64,000 bases of DNA from Mucilaginibacter terrigena. Its GTDB lineage: Bacteria > Bacteroidota > Bacteroidia > Sphingobacteriales > Sphingobacteriaceae. Positions 49,228-57,045 of the stretch are shown in pieces; position 1 is the stretch's first letter, and every line of letters begins with the position of its first letter. The notes under the pieces are model-generated. The model worked only from the letters and a program-made list of their open reading frames with translations. It did no database searches and was not told the origin of the DNA. A program made the translations under genes and the position numbers. The stretch lies in the NCBI RefSeq assembly GCF_004168255.1, contig NZ_SEWG01000001.1:620001-684000 (forward strand), written 5' to 3'.

Positions 49228-50205
49228 ATGTCAGTTTTAATATACGCGGAAAATGCAGCCGGAAAGTTCAAAAAATCAACTTTCGAAGCGGTATCATACG
49301 CTAAAGCAATTGCTGCTCAAAATAACACAAACCTTATCGCCATATCCATCGGCGATGTTGCTAATGACGAATTAGCCGCGTTAGGGAAATATGGTGCCGA
49401 GAAGGTTTTAAACGTATCTAACGATAAATTAAAGAATTTTGTAAACCAGGCTTATGCATCGGTTATTGCCGAAGCTGCGAAAGCCAACGGTGCCGATATA
49501 GTGGTACTTTCAAACTCGTTCAGCGGCCGCGGCCTTGCCCCCCGTTTGGGTGTAAAGCTGCAAGCCGGTGTAGCCGATGGCGCTGTTGCGCTACCTGAGC
49601 AAAATGGTGGCAAATTCACTGTAAAGAAAACAGCATTTTCGGGCAAAGCGTTTGCCGTAGTCGAATTAACATCTGCTAATAAGGTTATCGCGCTTACGCC
49701 AAACTCTTATAAGGTTGTAGAAGATGGTTCGGCTGCTAAAGTGGAAGATTTTAATATAGAGGCCAAAGCGTCCGACTTTAAAGAAATGATCAAGGATATC
49801 GTAAGGTCTACTGACAAGATATCATTGCCGGATGCGGAGATCGTGGTATCGGCCGGCCGCGGCATGAAAGGCCCCGAGAACTGGGGGATGATAGAAGAAT
49901 TGGCCGACCTGCTTGGCGCGGCTACAGCCTGCTCAAAACCGGTATCAGACGCCGGGTGGCGCCCGCATGAAGAACATGTTGGGCAAACCGGCATTGCTGT
50001 CAGTCCAAATTTGTATATTGCCATAGGTATTTCGGGCGCAATACAGCACCTTGCCGGAGTAAGTTCATCAAAAGTTATTGTTGTTATCAACAAAGATGCC
50101 GAAGCTCCATTTTTTAAAGTAGCTGATTTTGGCATAGTTGGCGACGCGTTTGAAGTACTGCCTAAATTAATTGCTGCAGTTAAAGAATATAAAGCATCAG
50201 CTTAA
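49228..50205 (+). CDS. etfA: Electron transfer flavoprotein, alpha subunit
   Basis: A 325-residue FAD-binding subunit. The N-terminal domain is SVLIYAENAAGKFKKSTFEA; the C-terminal FAD domain has ETF-alpha signatures such as SAGRGMKGPENWGMIEELAD, SKPVSDAGWRPHEEHVGQTG and YIAIGISGAIQHLAG. The start at 49228 (MSVLIYAEN) is preferred to the in-frame ATG at 49183, which lies in repeat DNA. It ends 16 nt before the next gene. Confidence 0.95.
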   Translation: MSVLIYAENAAGKFKKSTFEAVSYAKAIAAQNNTNLIAISIGDVANDELAALGKYGAEKVLNVSNDKLKNFVNQAYASVIAEAAKANGADIVVLSNSFSGRGLAPRLGVKLQAGVADGAVALPEQNGGKFTVKKTAFSGKAFAVVELTSANKVIALTPNSYKVVEDGSAAKVEDFNIEAKASDFKEMIKDIVRSTDKISLPDAEIVVSAGRGMKGPENWGMIEELADLLGAATACSKPVSDAGWRPHEEHVGQTGIAVSPNLYIAIGISGAIQHLAGVSSSKVIVVINKDAEAPFFKVADFGIVGDAFEVLPKLIAAVKEYKASA

Positions 50206-50221
50206 ATTAGATATCGCTGTG

Positions 50222-50833
50222 ATGGGTAACGACATGAAAAAGATTAAGCTGGATATTGTAGGGCTATCCTACAGCCAAACCCAGTCGGGCGCGTATGCAT
50301 TGGTTTTAGGCGAAGTAAGCGGCCGTAGAAGGCTGCCTATCATCATCGGCAGTTTTGAGGCACAGGCCATTGCTATTGAGATAGAAAAAATGACCCCGAG
50401 CCGCCCTTTAACGCACGATCTGTTTAAAAGCTTAGGCCAGGCATTTAATATTACTGTTCAGGAAATCATTATTTATAATCTGGTTGATGGGATCTTTTAT
50501 TCAAAACTCATTTGCAGCGACGGCAAGAAGACGATAGAGATAGATGCGCGTACCTCTGATGCCATCGCCGTATCGGTAAGGTTTGAGTGCCCTATTTATA
50601 CTTATGAGTTTATCCTTTCTACCGCGGGTATTGTTATCGAGGGTAACGACTTTGTTTACCTGGAAAACATCAGCGAAACGCCCGAAGAAAAAACACATGC
50701 TACTGCAGCCGGCACCTATACATCATTAAGCGAGGATGAGCTAAAAACGCGCCTGCAACAGGCGCTGGCCGAAGAACAGTATGAAAAAGCTGCTAAAATC
50801 CGCGATGAACTGAATAAACGAAAGTCTTCATAA
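50222..50833 (+). CDS. Bifunctional nuclease-domain protein (DUF151) with UVR motif
   Basis: About 203 residues. The BFN/DUF151 domain has GLSYSQTQSGAYALVLGEVSG, LPIIIGSFEAQAIAIEIEKM and RPLTHDLFKSL. The C-terminal tail LKTRLQQALAEEQYEKAAKI is a UVR-like (UvrB/UvrC) helical motif. BFN proteins of other bacteria have nuclease activity in vitro. The start may also be at 50234 (MKKIKLDIVG). It is the third gene of the etf operon. Confidence 0.85.
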   Translation: MGNDMKKIKLDIVGLSYSQTQSGAYALVLGEVSGRRRLPIIIGSFEAQAIAIEIEKMTPSRPLTHDLFKSLGQAFNITVQEIIIYNLVDGIFYSKLICSDGKKTIEIDARTSDAIAVSVRFECPIYTYEFILSTAGIVIEGNDFVYLENISETPEEKTHATAAGTYTSLSEDELKTRLQQALAEEQYEKAAKIRDELNKRKSS

Positions 50834-50846
50834 CCAACCCCACTTG

Positions 50847-50883
50847 AAAGGTTGCCATTGTATAATTTATCGCGGCAACCTTT
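50847..50883 (+). terminator. Terminator of the etfBA-DUF151 operon
   Basis: AAAGGTTGCC (50847-50856) pairs with GGCAACCTTT (50874-50883), followed by TTCTTTTTT. It is 14 nt after the DUF151 stop. Confidence 0.85.
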
Positions 50884-51015
50884 TTCTTTTTTAATTCCCG
50901 CATATCATCCATAGTTATGCAGTAAAATAATTTCTGTTCATTTTAACCAGTATTTAAATCTATTGATTTGAAAGTACATGATATTTAATTTAGTGTTAAC
51001 CAAAATTAAATAATC

Positions 51016-51387
51016 ATGAAAAAGATCTTACTCGTGTTGTTGGCGATGATGATATTTGCCGGCACAAATGATTTTAGCCACGCTAAAGGAACTAAACCTT
51101 CAGTTAAACATGTTATAGCGGCAAAAAAGGTTGCAAAGCCAATTTTTATTCTTCATTGCGATAACTGTACTTTCCCCTACAGTTATGCAGTATACATACA
51201 ATATAATCCAACCCCGCATACTATCCTGAATGCAGACGTTTATGATAGTTCTGGTACCTTAATCGCCAGCCATGCTTACAATACCTTTACATCTGTCACT
51301 CAAACGGCAAATGGTTACACTTTTTCCAATTTTTATGTTCAGGTAGGTAGTATAATGATAAATTCTTCAGGAGAGTATATCCGTTAG
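51016..51387 (+). CDS. Small secreted protein of unknown function
   Basis: 123 residues, with a signal peptide (MKKILLVLLAMMIFAGTNDF). The mature part is beta-rich, Tyr/Thr/Asn-rich, with CDNC (about residues 49-52), which might form a disulfide, and VYDSSGTLIASHAYNTFTS. No family is recognised. It is a single gene with its own terminator at 51399. Confidence 0.65.
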   Translation: MKKILLVLLAMMIFAGTNDFSHAKGTKPSVKHVIAAKKVAKPIFILHCDNCTFPYSYAVYIQYNPTPHTILNADVYDSSGTLIASHAYNTFTSVTQTANGYTFSNFYVQVGSIMINSSGEYIR

Positions 51388-51398
51388 ATAACCTTTAA

Positions 51399-51431
51399 CC
51401 AAAACCGGTTTCGCTTTTAAACCGGTTTTGG
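51399..51431 (+). terminator. Terminator after the small secreted protein
   Basis: CCAAAACCGGTTT (51399-51411) and AAACCGGTTTTGG (51419-51431) form a 13-bp stem with a 7-nt loop. It is 12 nt after the stop. The following 200 nt to 51629 are AT-rich with no clear feature. Confidence 0.8.
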
Positions 51432-51629
51432 CTTATACTGCAGCCGTATATGGCAGTGTTTACTGCGTAACTCGTTTTTTACCCTCCCCCCTATATTTAA
51501 GTTTGAAGCCAATTTCTGTTTTATTTATCTAATTTCTTTTTAGATAATTGTCGCGTTTTATAACTTTTCAGTTTCGCTTAATTTCAGTACTTTCCGCCTT
51601 TAATTTAAACACTGAACAACCCGTGCTGT

Positions 51630-52889
51630 ATGAATATTAAGTTCCGCTTAATACTGATGAATTTTATGCAATTTTTTATCTGGGGAGCCTGGCTGCTCAC
51701 CATAGGGGCATATTGGTTTCAAAACAAACACTGGTCGGGCGCTCAGTTTGGGGCTATCTTTTCCACCATGGGCATAGCCTCTATTTTCATGCCTACCCTT
51801 ACCGGCATCCTATCAGACAGGTTTATTAACGCCGAAAAGCTTTACGGTATAATGCACCTGCTTGGTGCGGCTACTTTGTGCGCGTTGCCAATGGTAACCA
51901 ACCCAACCACTTTTTTTTGGGTAATGTTACTAAATATGGCCTTTTATATGCCCACCCTGTCGTTATCAATAACGGTAGCTTACTCGGCACTTAAAAATCA
52001 AAACATTGATGTTGTTAAGGATTATCCCCCTATCCGTACCTGGGGAACCGTTGGATTTATTGTAGCCTTATGGACAGTAAGCTTAACAAATAACGAAACC
52101 TCGGCAAATCAATTTTATATATCAGCGGCTGTATCTGCGGCATTAGGCTTTTATTCGTTTACGCTGCCTAAGTGCCTGCCTATGTTAAACAAGGCGGCCA
52201 CAAAATCATTTGCTACTACTTTTGGCTTAAATGCATTCGCTTTATTTAAATCATCAAGGTTTGCCATATTTTTCGCGTTCTCGCTTTTATTAGGTGCTGC
52301 TTTGCAACTTACAAACGCATACGGCGATACTTACATCCACGATTTTAAAAATGTAGCTGCCTACAAAGATACCATCGCGGTAAAAGTACCTGCTATCATC
52401 ATGTCGATATCGCAGATCTCCGAAACTTTGTTTATACTGGCAATCCCCTTCTTCCTGCGTAAGTTTGGTATAAAATACGTGATGCTGTTCAGTATGATAG
52501 CATGGGTATTAAGGTTTGGCCTTTTCGCGTTTGGCAACCCGGCCGATGGTTTATGGATGATCATCCTGTCGTGCATTGTTTATGGTCTGGCGTTCGATTT
52601 CTTTAATATCTCGGGTTCGTTGTTTGTGGAGACACAGGCAGCACCTGAGATTCGTGGACGCGCGCAAGGATTATTTATGATGATGGTGAACGGCTTCGGT
52701 GCTTTCTTTGGCAGCAACATTAGTGGCTGGCTTATAGATAAGTACTTTATTTTGGCAAATGGCGAAAAGAACTGGCATGGCATATGGCTGAGCTTCGCAG
52801 CTTACGCCCTTGTTATTGCTATCATATTCCCGTTAGTATTCAGGTATAAACATAATGCGGCGCTTAAACACGCTATCGAAAACGCTTAA
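51630..52889 (+). CDS. MFS nucleoside:H+ symporter (NupG-like)
   Basis: A 419-residue transporter of the major facilitator superfamily, nucleoside symporter type. Twelve hydrophobic helices are expected. FMQFFIWGAWLLTIGAYWF is the first helix and FMPTLTGILSDRFINAEKLY carries the A-like motif; VKDYPPIRTWGTVGFIVAL is the family-specific loop and EIRGRAQGLFMMMVNGFGAF the second-half signature. It would import nucleosides by proton symport. It is followed 3 nt later by DUF3667. Confidence 0.88.
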   Translation: MNIKFRLILMNFMQFFIWGAWLLTIGAYWFQNKHWSGAQFGAIFSTMGIASIFMPTLTGILSDRFINAEKLYGIMHLLGAATLCALPMVTNPTTFFWVMLLNMAFYMPTLSLSITVAYSALKNQNIDVVKDYPPIRTWGTVGFIVALWTVSLTNNETSANQFYISAAVSAALGFYSFTLPKCLPMLNKAATKSFATTFGLNAFALFKSSRFAIFFAFSLLLGAALQLTNAYGDTYIHDFKNVAAYKDTIAVKVPAIIMSISQISETLFILAIPFFLRKFGIKYVMLFSMIAWVLRFGLFAFGNPADGLWMIILSCIVYGLAFDFFNISGSLFVETQAAPEIRGRAQGLFMMMVNGFGAFFGSNISGWLIDKYFILANGEKNWHGIWLSFAAYALVIAIIFPLVFRYKHNAALKHAIENA

Positions 52890-52892
52890 ACC

Positions 52893-53963
52893 ATGAAAAA
52901 GCATTACCGGAAAGGGAACGATTGCCTAAACTGCGGCACCATTTTAGAAGGTAAATTCTGCCACAACTGCGGACAGGAAAACCTGGAGATGAAGGAGAGC
53001 TTTGGCCACATGATAACGCATGCCGTGAGCGACTACTTCCATTTCGACGATCAGTTTTTTCATACCATGAGGCCGCTGTTTTTTAAGCCCGGCCATTTAA
53101 CCAACGAGTATACCGCCGGCCATAGGGCGCAGTACCTGCACCCGGTTAAAATGTACATTTTTATAAGCCTTTTATTTTTTGTACTGGCATTTGGAGGTAA
53201 GCACCAGGTTAAAGATGTTAAACAAACCGCGGCCACCAAGCATACGGCAGATAGCGTAAAGCGGGCGGTAATTGATAGCGTTGCCAACACCAGGCATTTT
53301 AACGCCAAACAAAAAGCAGAGCTTGTAAACAAGATTAGTGTTACACCCGAAAGCGAGGATGGCCATATAAAATACAATATCGATTATAACATAGGAGATA
53401 ACATTGATATATTTGGTTTAAAGGTAAACAAGAAAAGCAACTACGAAGACTATTTAAAGGAACAGGAAAAATTAAGCCCGGCTGATCGTGATAATATAGT
53501 TGAACGCTTTATTGTACGTAAAAGCTACGATTGGACGAGCCAGGGCAAGGATGCCCAGAAGATGTTCACCGAGGCGCTAAAGCATAATGCGCCAAAAGTG
53601 ATGTTCCTGATATTGCCGCTGTTTGCGCTGATACTTAAGATCGCATTTAGCAAAAACCGTAAATTTTATGTAGAGCATATAATTTACGCGATCCATTTGC
53701 ATTGTTTTATATTCCTGTTTTTAATTGCCGTTATGCTCATAAACAGGTTGCTGCCCCATAACTGGCAAGGTGTTGCCAATTGGGTTTCAACATTAGCTAC
53801 GCTTACAGTTATATGGTATATTTACCGGTCGTTAAGAGTAGTGTACAACCGTAGCCGCTGGCGAACAGTTAGTAAAATGCTTGGTGTTTCGGTAATGTAC
53901 TTTATGGTATTTACCCTCAGTTTCCTTATCATATTAATTGTAACCGCAGTTACAACGGTATAA
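52893..53963 (+). CDS. DUF3667 membrane protein with N-terminal zinc ribbon
   Basis: A 356-residue Bacteroidota protein. A double CxxC zinc ribbon (CLNCGTILEGKFCHNCGQ, about residues 10-27) opens it. The DUF3667 hallmark YFHFDDQFFHTMRPLFFKPG, with HRAQYLHPVKMYIFISLLFF, is present, followed by a soluble loop and three or four membrane helices to the C-terminus. Function unknown. It is next to the nucleoside transporter by 3 nt, a possible two-gene operon. Confidence 0.88.
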   Translation: MKKHYRKGNDCLNCGTILEGKFCHNCGQENLEMKESFGHMITHAVSDYFHFDDQFFHTMRPLFFKPGHLTNEYTAGHRAQYLHPVKMYIFISLLFFVLAFGGKHQVKDVKQTAATKHTADSVKRAVIDSVANTRHFNAKQKAELVNKISVTPESEDGHIKYNIDYNIGDNIDIFGLKVNKKSNYEDYLKEQEKLSPADRDNIVERFIVRKSYDWTSQGKDAQKMFTEALKHNAPKVMFLILPLFALILKIAFSKNRKFYVEHIIYAIHLHCFIFLFLIAVMLINRLLPHNWQGVANWVSTLATLTVIWYIYRSLRVVYNRSRWRTVSKMLGVSVMYFMVFTLSFLIILIVTAVTTV

Positions 53964-53972
53964 AACAAAAAA

Positions 53973-53993
53973 GGCCTGTGCAATGCACAAGCC
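53973..53993. terminator. Hairpin between DUF3667 and outer-membrane barrel genes
   Basis: GGCCTGTGCAATGCACAAGC followed by C folds as GGC-n-TGTGCA / TGCACA-n-GCC with one mismatch. The minus-strand T run (TTTTTTG) follows, so it mainly ends the outer-membrane gene on the minus strand. Confidence 0.6.
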
Positions 53994-54018
53994 CTATTAA
54001 AAACTCTATGTTATTATA

Positions 54019-54621
54019 TTACAAAAACGCGTATGCTAAGCTTAAATTAAATAAGCTTACACGGGTTTTGTAGTTGGTAGATCCGTCAAAATAATTTTGT
54101 TTGGTAAGGCCAGCTTCATAACGCAAATCTATCGAGATCTTACTGATATCAATCCCCGCACCTGCCGTAATAGCAAAGTTTGAGCTTTTATAATCAAACC
54201 TGGTTGCGCTGCCTACAGCCGACCCTAAATTATTATCCTTGTTTATAGCAAATGACAGTAACGGGCCTGCATAAAACCTGCCGCCCAAACCAAACGCGCC
54301 AATTTTACCGCCTAAAAGCAAAGGCACATCTATACTGGTGAATTTTGCACTGCTTGCAGCGCCATTGCTGTTATTGATATCCACATTTTTGCTGGTTATG
54401 TAAAGTTCGGGTTGAAAATTGAAGCCTAACGCGCCAAACCTGGCCCATATACCGCCTAAGTAACCCGCGCGGTTCTCGCTGCTGAATGTGCTGCCCGAGT
54501 TTGACAAACTTGATAAGTTTACCCCGCCCTTTATCCCAAACTGAACTTTTGGTAATAGCTGGGCTTTTGATACAGCTGTTACAGCTAAAAATATCCCTAA
54601 TGTGAGTAATAATTTTTTCAT
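54019..54621 (-). CDS. Outer-membrane beta-barrel (porin-like) protein
   Basis: 200 residues, with a signal peptide (MKKLLLTLGIFLAVTAVSKA) followed by KVQFGIKGGVNLSSLSN, typical of the small OmpA/OmpX-like barrels of Bacteroidota. Alternating strands end with the aromatic VSLFNLSLAYAFL. Function unknown. It is transcribed after tolC but behind a terminator at 54675, so it is a separate unit. Confidence 0.85.
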   Translation of the reverse strand: MKKLLLTLGIFLAVTAVSKAQLLPKVQFGIKGGVNLSSLSNSGSTFSSENRAGYLGGIWARFGALGFNFQPELYITSKNVDINNSNGAASSAKFTSIDVPLLLGGKIGAFGLGGRFYAGPLLSFAINKDNNLGSAVGSATRFDYKSSNFAITAGAGIDISKISIDLRYEAGLTKQNYFDGSTNYKTRVSLFNLSLAYAFL

Positions 54622-54674
54622 GGTTTTTGTTGATTTTAAGGTTAACAGGGTAAATATACGTTTTGTTTTAAATG

Positions 54675-54710
54675 AAAATATCCGGCTACATTATGTAAGC
54701 CGGATATTTT
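54675..54710 (-). terminator. Terminator of the tolC operon
   Basis: AAAATATCCGGCT (54675-54687) and AGCCGGATATTTT (54698-54710) form a 13-bp stem with a 10-nt loop, 23 nt beyond the tolC-like stop (minus strand). It separates the operon from the outer-membrane gene. Confidence 0.85.
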
Positions 54711-54732
54711 AATAGTGATATATTAATTAGGT

Positions 54733-56070
54733 TTATAATGATAAATTGCCCTGGTAATAATCTAATATTTTATTGTAGATAAAGCAATCGTAACGGGCAT
54801 TGATAAGGCTTAGGTTTGCCCTGTCCAGGTAGTTTTTGGCCAATACAAACTCCACAGAGTTTAGCACACCATTGTTAAAACGGATCTCGGCGATCCTGAA
54901 CGATTCGGCGTAAGCTTTAACCTGCTCCTGTAGTGTTGTATAACGTTCGTATGCGTTGGCCATGTTAAGGTAAGCCTGCTCTACATTTTGGCGTAACTGC
55001 ACCCTGGTGTTTTCTTCCATGTATTTGTAGCTTAGCAAGTCAATTTTTGCTAACGCAACCTTGTTACGGTTTTGGAAATAGTTAAGAATTGGGATACTTA
55101 CCCTGATGCCAACCTGCGTGTTATAGTTGTTTTTAAACTGATCCCAATAAGGTATCGACTGGTTGTTGATTTGTGCCGTGCTTGAATAAAGTGTATTTAA
55201 GCCTCCAAATAACGATACGGTTGGGTATAAACCGCCCTTGGCCGCGGTAACGCCTTTTTCCGCGCTTTCGCGCCTTAGTATAGCTGCTTTAACAGATGGC
55301 AGCTGATTTAGGGCTGTCTGATAAATTTCCTCGGAAGTTTGAGCCGGCGCCGACAAATTAGCGCCCTCAATTTTTTCGAAACGTATTCCCGGCCTGTAGG
55401 GTATGTTCAGTATCTGCAGTAAATTAAGCTTTGATGTTTGCAGCGTAGCCTTTGTATTTACGTAGTTAACCTGGTTATCGGCGTATGTTCCCTTCAGGTC
55501 GTAATAATCATTTGGCTGTTTATTGGCGCCTTGTTTTTCAAGCACCTCTAACCTATCCAACTGCTGTTTAGATACCTTCACCTGGTTCTCTACCTGTGCT
55601 AAAAGCTCGGTATTATCAAGTACCTGCAGGTATGCAGTAATGGTGTTTATGGTAACCAGGTCTTTTGCCTGCTGTAAATCCATCTGCCCGGCTTTATAGG
55701 CCAGGGATGCTTGTTTTATTTCGTTAAGATTTTTAAGGCCGTTAAATAAAGTAAGCTGCCCGTTTAGGTTATAATTAGCAAATTTTAGCGATTGATCTAC
55801 ATAGTTACTGGTAGATGGGTCAAGGTTACGGCCGTTGTTAATACCGTGGTCAACCTGGGCACCAATGTAGGGCAGCAGGTTTTCTTTTGCCTGGTTTTTA
55901 TCAACCTTTGAGGTTAGCAGTTGTATCTCGCTTTTCTTGATGTCGAGGTTGTTCCTTACGGCAATATCAATACATTGCTGCAGGGTTAGTACGCTATCTA
56001 CAGCCTGGCTGTGCGCCAGCGCCGGTGCCAGTGTTATTAAGCTAAAAAGTATAAATTTAAAGTATCGCAT
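54733..56070 (-). CDS. TolC-family outer-membrane channel
   Basis: 445 residues. After the signal peptide (ALAHSQAVD region), two structural repeats of the TolC fold appear: LTLQQCIDIAVRNNLDIKKS and the matching YQTALNQLPSVKAAILRRES. It forms the trimeric outer-membrane tunnel of an efflux or secretion system. It is 13 nt downstream of the ABC ATPase gene, so it is in the same operon. Confidence 0.93.
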   Translation of the reverse strand: MRYFKFILFSLITLAPALAHSQAVDSVLTLQQCIDIAVRNNLDIKKSEIQLLTSKVDKNQAKENLLPYIGAQVDHGINNGRNLDPSTSNYVDQSLKFANYNLNGQLTLFNGLKNLNEIKQASLAYKAGQMDLQQAKDLVTINTITAYLQVLDNTELLAQVENQVKVSKQQLDRLEVLEKQGANKQPNDYYDLKGTYADNQVNYVNTKATLQTSKLNLLQILNIPYRPGIRFEKIEGANLSAPAQTSEEIYQTALNQLPSVKAAILRRESAEKGVTAAKGGLYPTVSLFGGLNTLYSSTAQINNQSIPYWDQFKNNYNTQVGIRVSIPILNYFQNRNKVALAKIDLLSYKYMEENTRVQLRQNVEQAYLNMANAYERYTTLQEQVKAYAESFRIAEIRFNNGVLNSVEFVLAKNYLDRANLSLINARYDCFIYNKILDYYQGNLSL

Positions 56071-56083
56071 TTTGTGTTATAGT

Positions 56084-56761
56084 TCAGAATTTTCTGGAAG
56101 ATTCTACCTTTCCATCCAACAGGTTAATAATACGCGTTCCATATTCGGCGTTTTTTTCGGAGTGGGTTACCTGGATGATAGTAACGCCATCTTCTTTGTT
56201 CAGTTTACGAAAAAGCTCCATGATCTCCTCGCCTTGTTTAGAGTTAAGGTTGCCTGTGGGCTCATCAGCTAATAGTAGTTTGGGTTTGGCAATAAGCGCG
56301 CGGGCAATGCCCACAAGCTGCTGCTGCCCGCCGGAAAGTTGCGCCGGGAACAGGTCTTTTTTACCAACGATGTTAAAACGATCAAGCATATCGGCCACCA
56401 TGGCCTTACGTTCCGATCCTTTTACATCCTGGTAAATTAACGGGGTTTCGATGTTTTCATAAACGGTAAGCTCGTCTATCAAATGGTAAGCCTGGAAAAC
56501 AAAACCGATGTATTGTTTATACAGGGCCGAACGTTGCCTTTCTTTAAGCTGGTGTACGGCCTGGTCTACAAAGTAATGGTAACCATCTGATGGTTCGTCA
56601 AGCATCCCTATAATATTCAGCAGGGTTGATTTGCCCGAACCCGAGGGGCCCATGATGGAAACAAACTCGCCCTCGTCAACATCAAGGCTGATGTCGTTTA
56701 TAACGAAATTTTTGTTTCCGCCTACCTGGTAATACTTTGAAATATGCTGAAGTGATAACAT
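56084..56761 (-). CDS. ABC transporter ATP-binding protein (MacB/LolD type)
   Basis: 225 residues. Walker A GPSGSGKST, Q-loop YIGFVFQAYHLI, signature LSGGQQQLVGIARAL, Walker B LLLADEPTGNL and the His switch VTHSE are all present. This subgroup (LolD, FtsE, MacB-NBD) powers FtsX-type permeases that extrude substrates from the periplasm. The permeases lie upstream in the same direction (57046 to beyond 64000). Gap to the permease is 284 nt and holds a repeat. Confidence 0.94.
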   Translation of the reverse strand: MLSLQHISKYYQVGGNKNFVINDISLDVDEGEFVSIMGPSGSGKSTLLNIIGMLDEPSDGYHYFVDQAVHQLKERQRSALYKQYIGFVFQAYHLIDELTVYENIETPLIYQDVKGSERKAMVADMLDRFNIVGKKDLFPAQLSGGQQQLVGIARALIAKPKLLLADEPTGNLNSKQGEEIMELFRKLNKEDGVTIIQVTHSEKNAEYGTRIINLLDGKVESSRKF

Positions 56762-56940
56762 TTTTAATTATTGTGTTTAATGAATTAGTGAGTTATTTAT
56801 TGCAATTTCTTAAACTGATTTTGGTATTCAGGTATGAATAATATACCAAATTTATAAATAGCTTATTATCAGTTAATTATATTGAATGTTAAATGCTAAA
56901 ACTGTACGCTTATGTACAGCGTGCGTTCGGTTATGATACA

Positions 56941-57040
56941 GTTAGGGTTAGAGATTAGTGGCTGGAGATTAGAGATTAGGAAAGGCCCAACAAATAGAGG
57001 TCAGGCTTTCCAGCCTAACCTCTAATCTCTAACCTCTAAT
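56941..57040. repeat. Inverted word arrays (TTAGAGATTAG...CTAATCTCTAA) between ATPase and permease genes
   Basis: GGGTTAGAGATTAGTGGCTG followed by GAGATTAGAGATTAGG on the left is answered by CCTAACCTCTAATCTCTAAC followed by CTCTAATTAAC on the right. The centre (CCAACAAATAGAGGTCAGGC region) is short. The right arm ends almost at the permease stop codon. Confidence 0.7.
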
Positions 57041-57045
57041 TAACT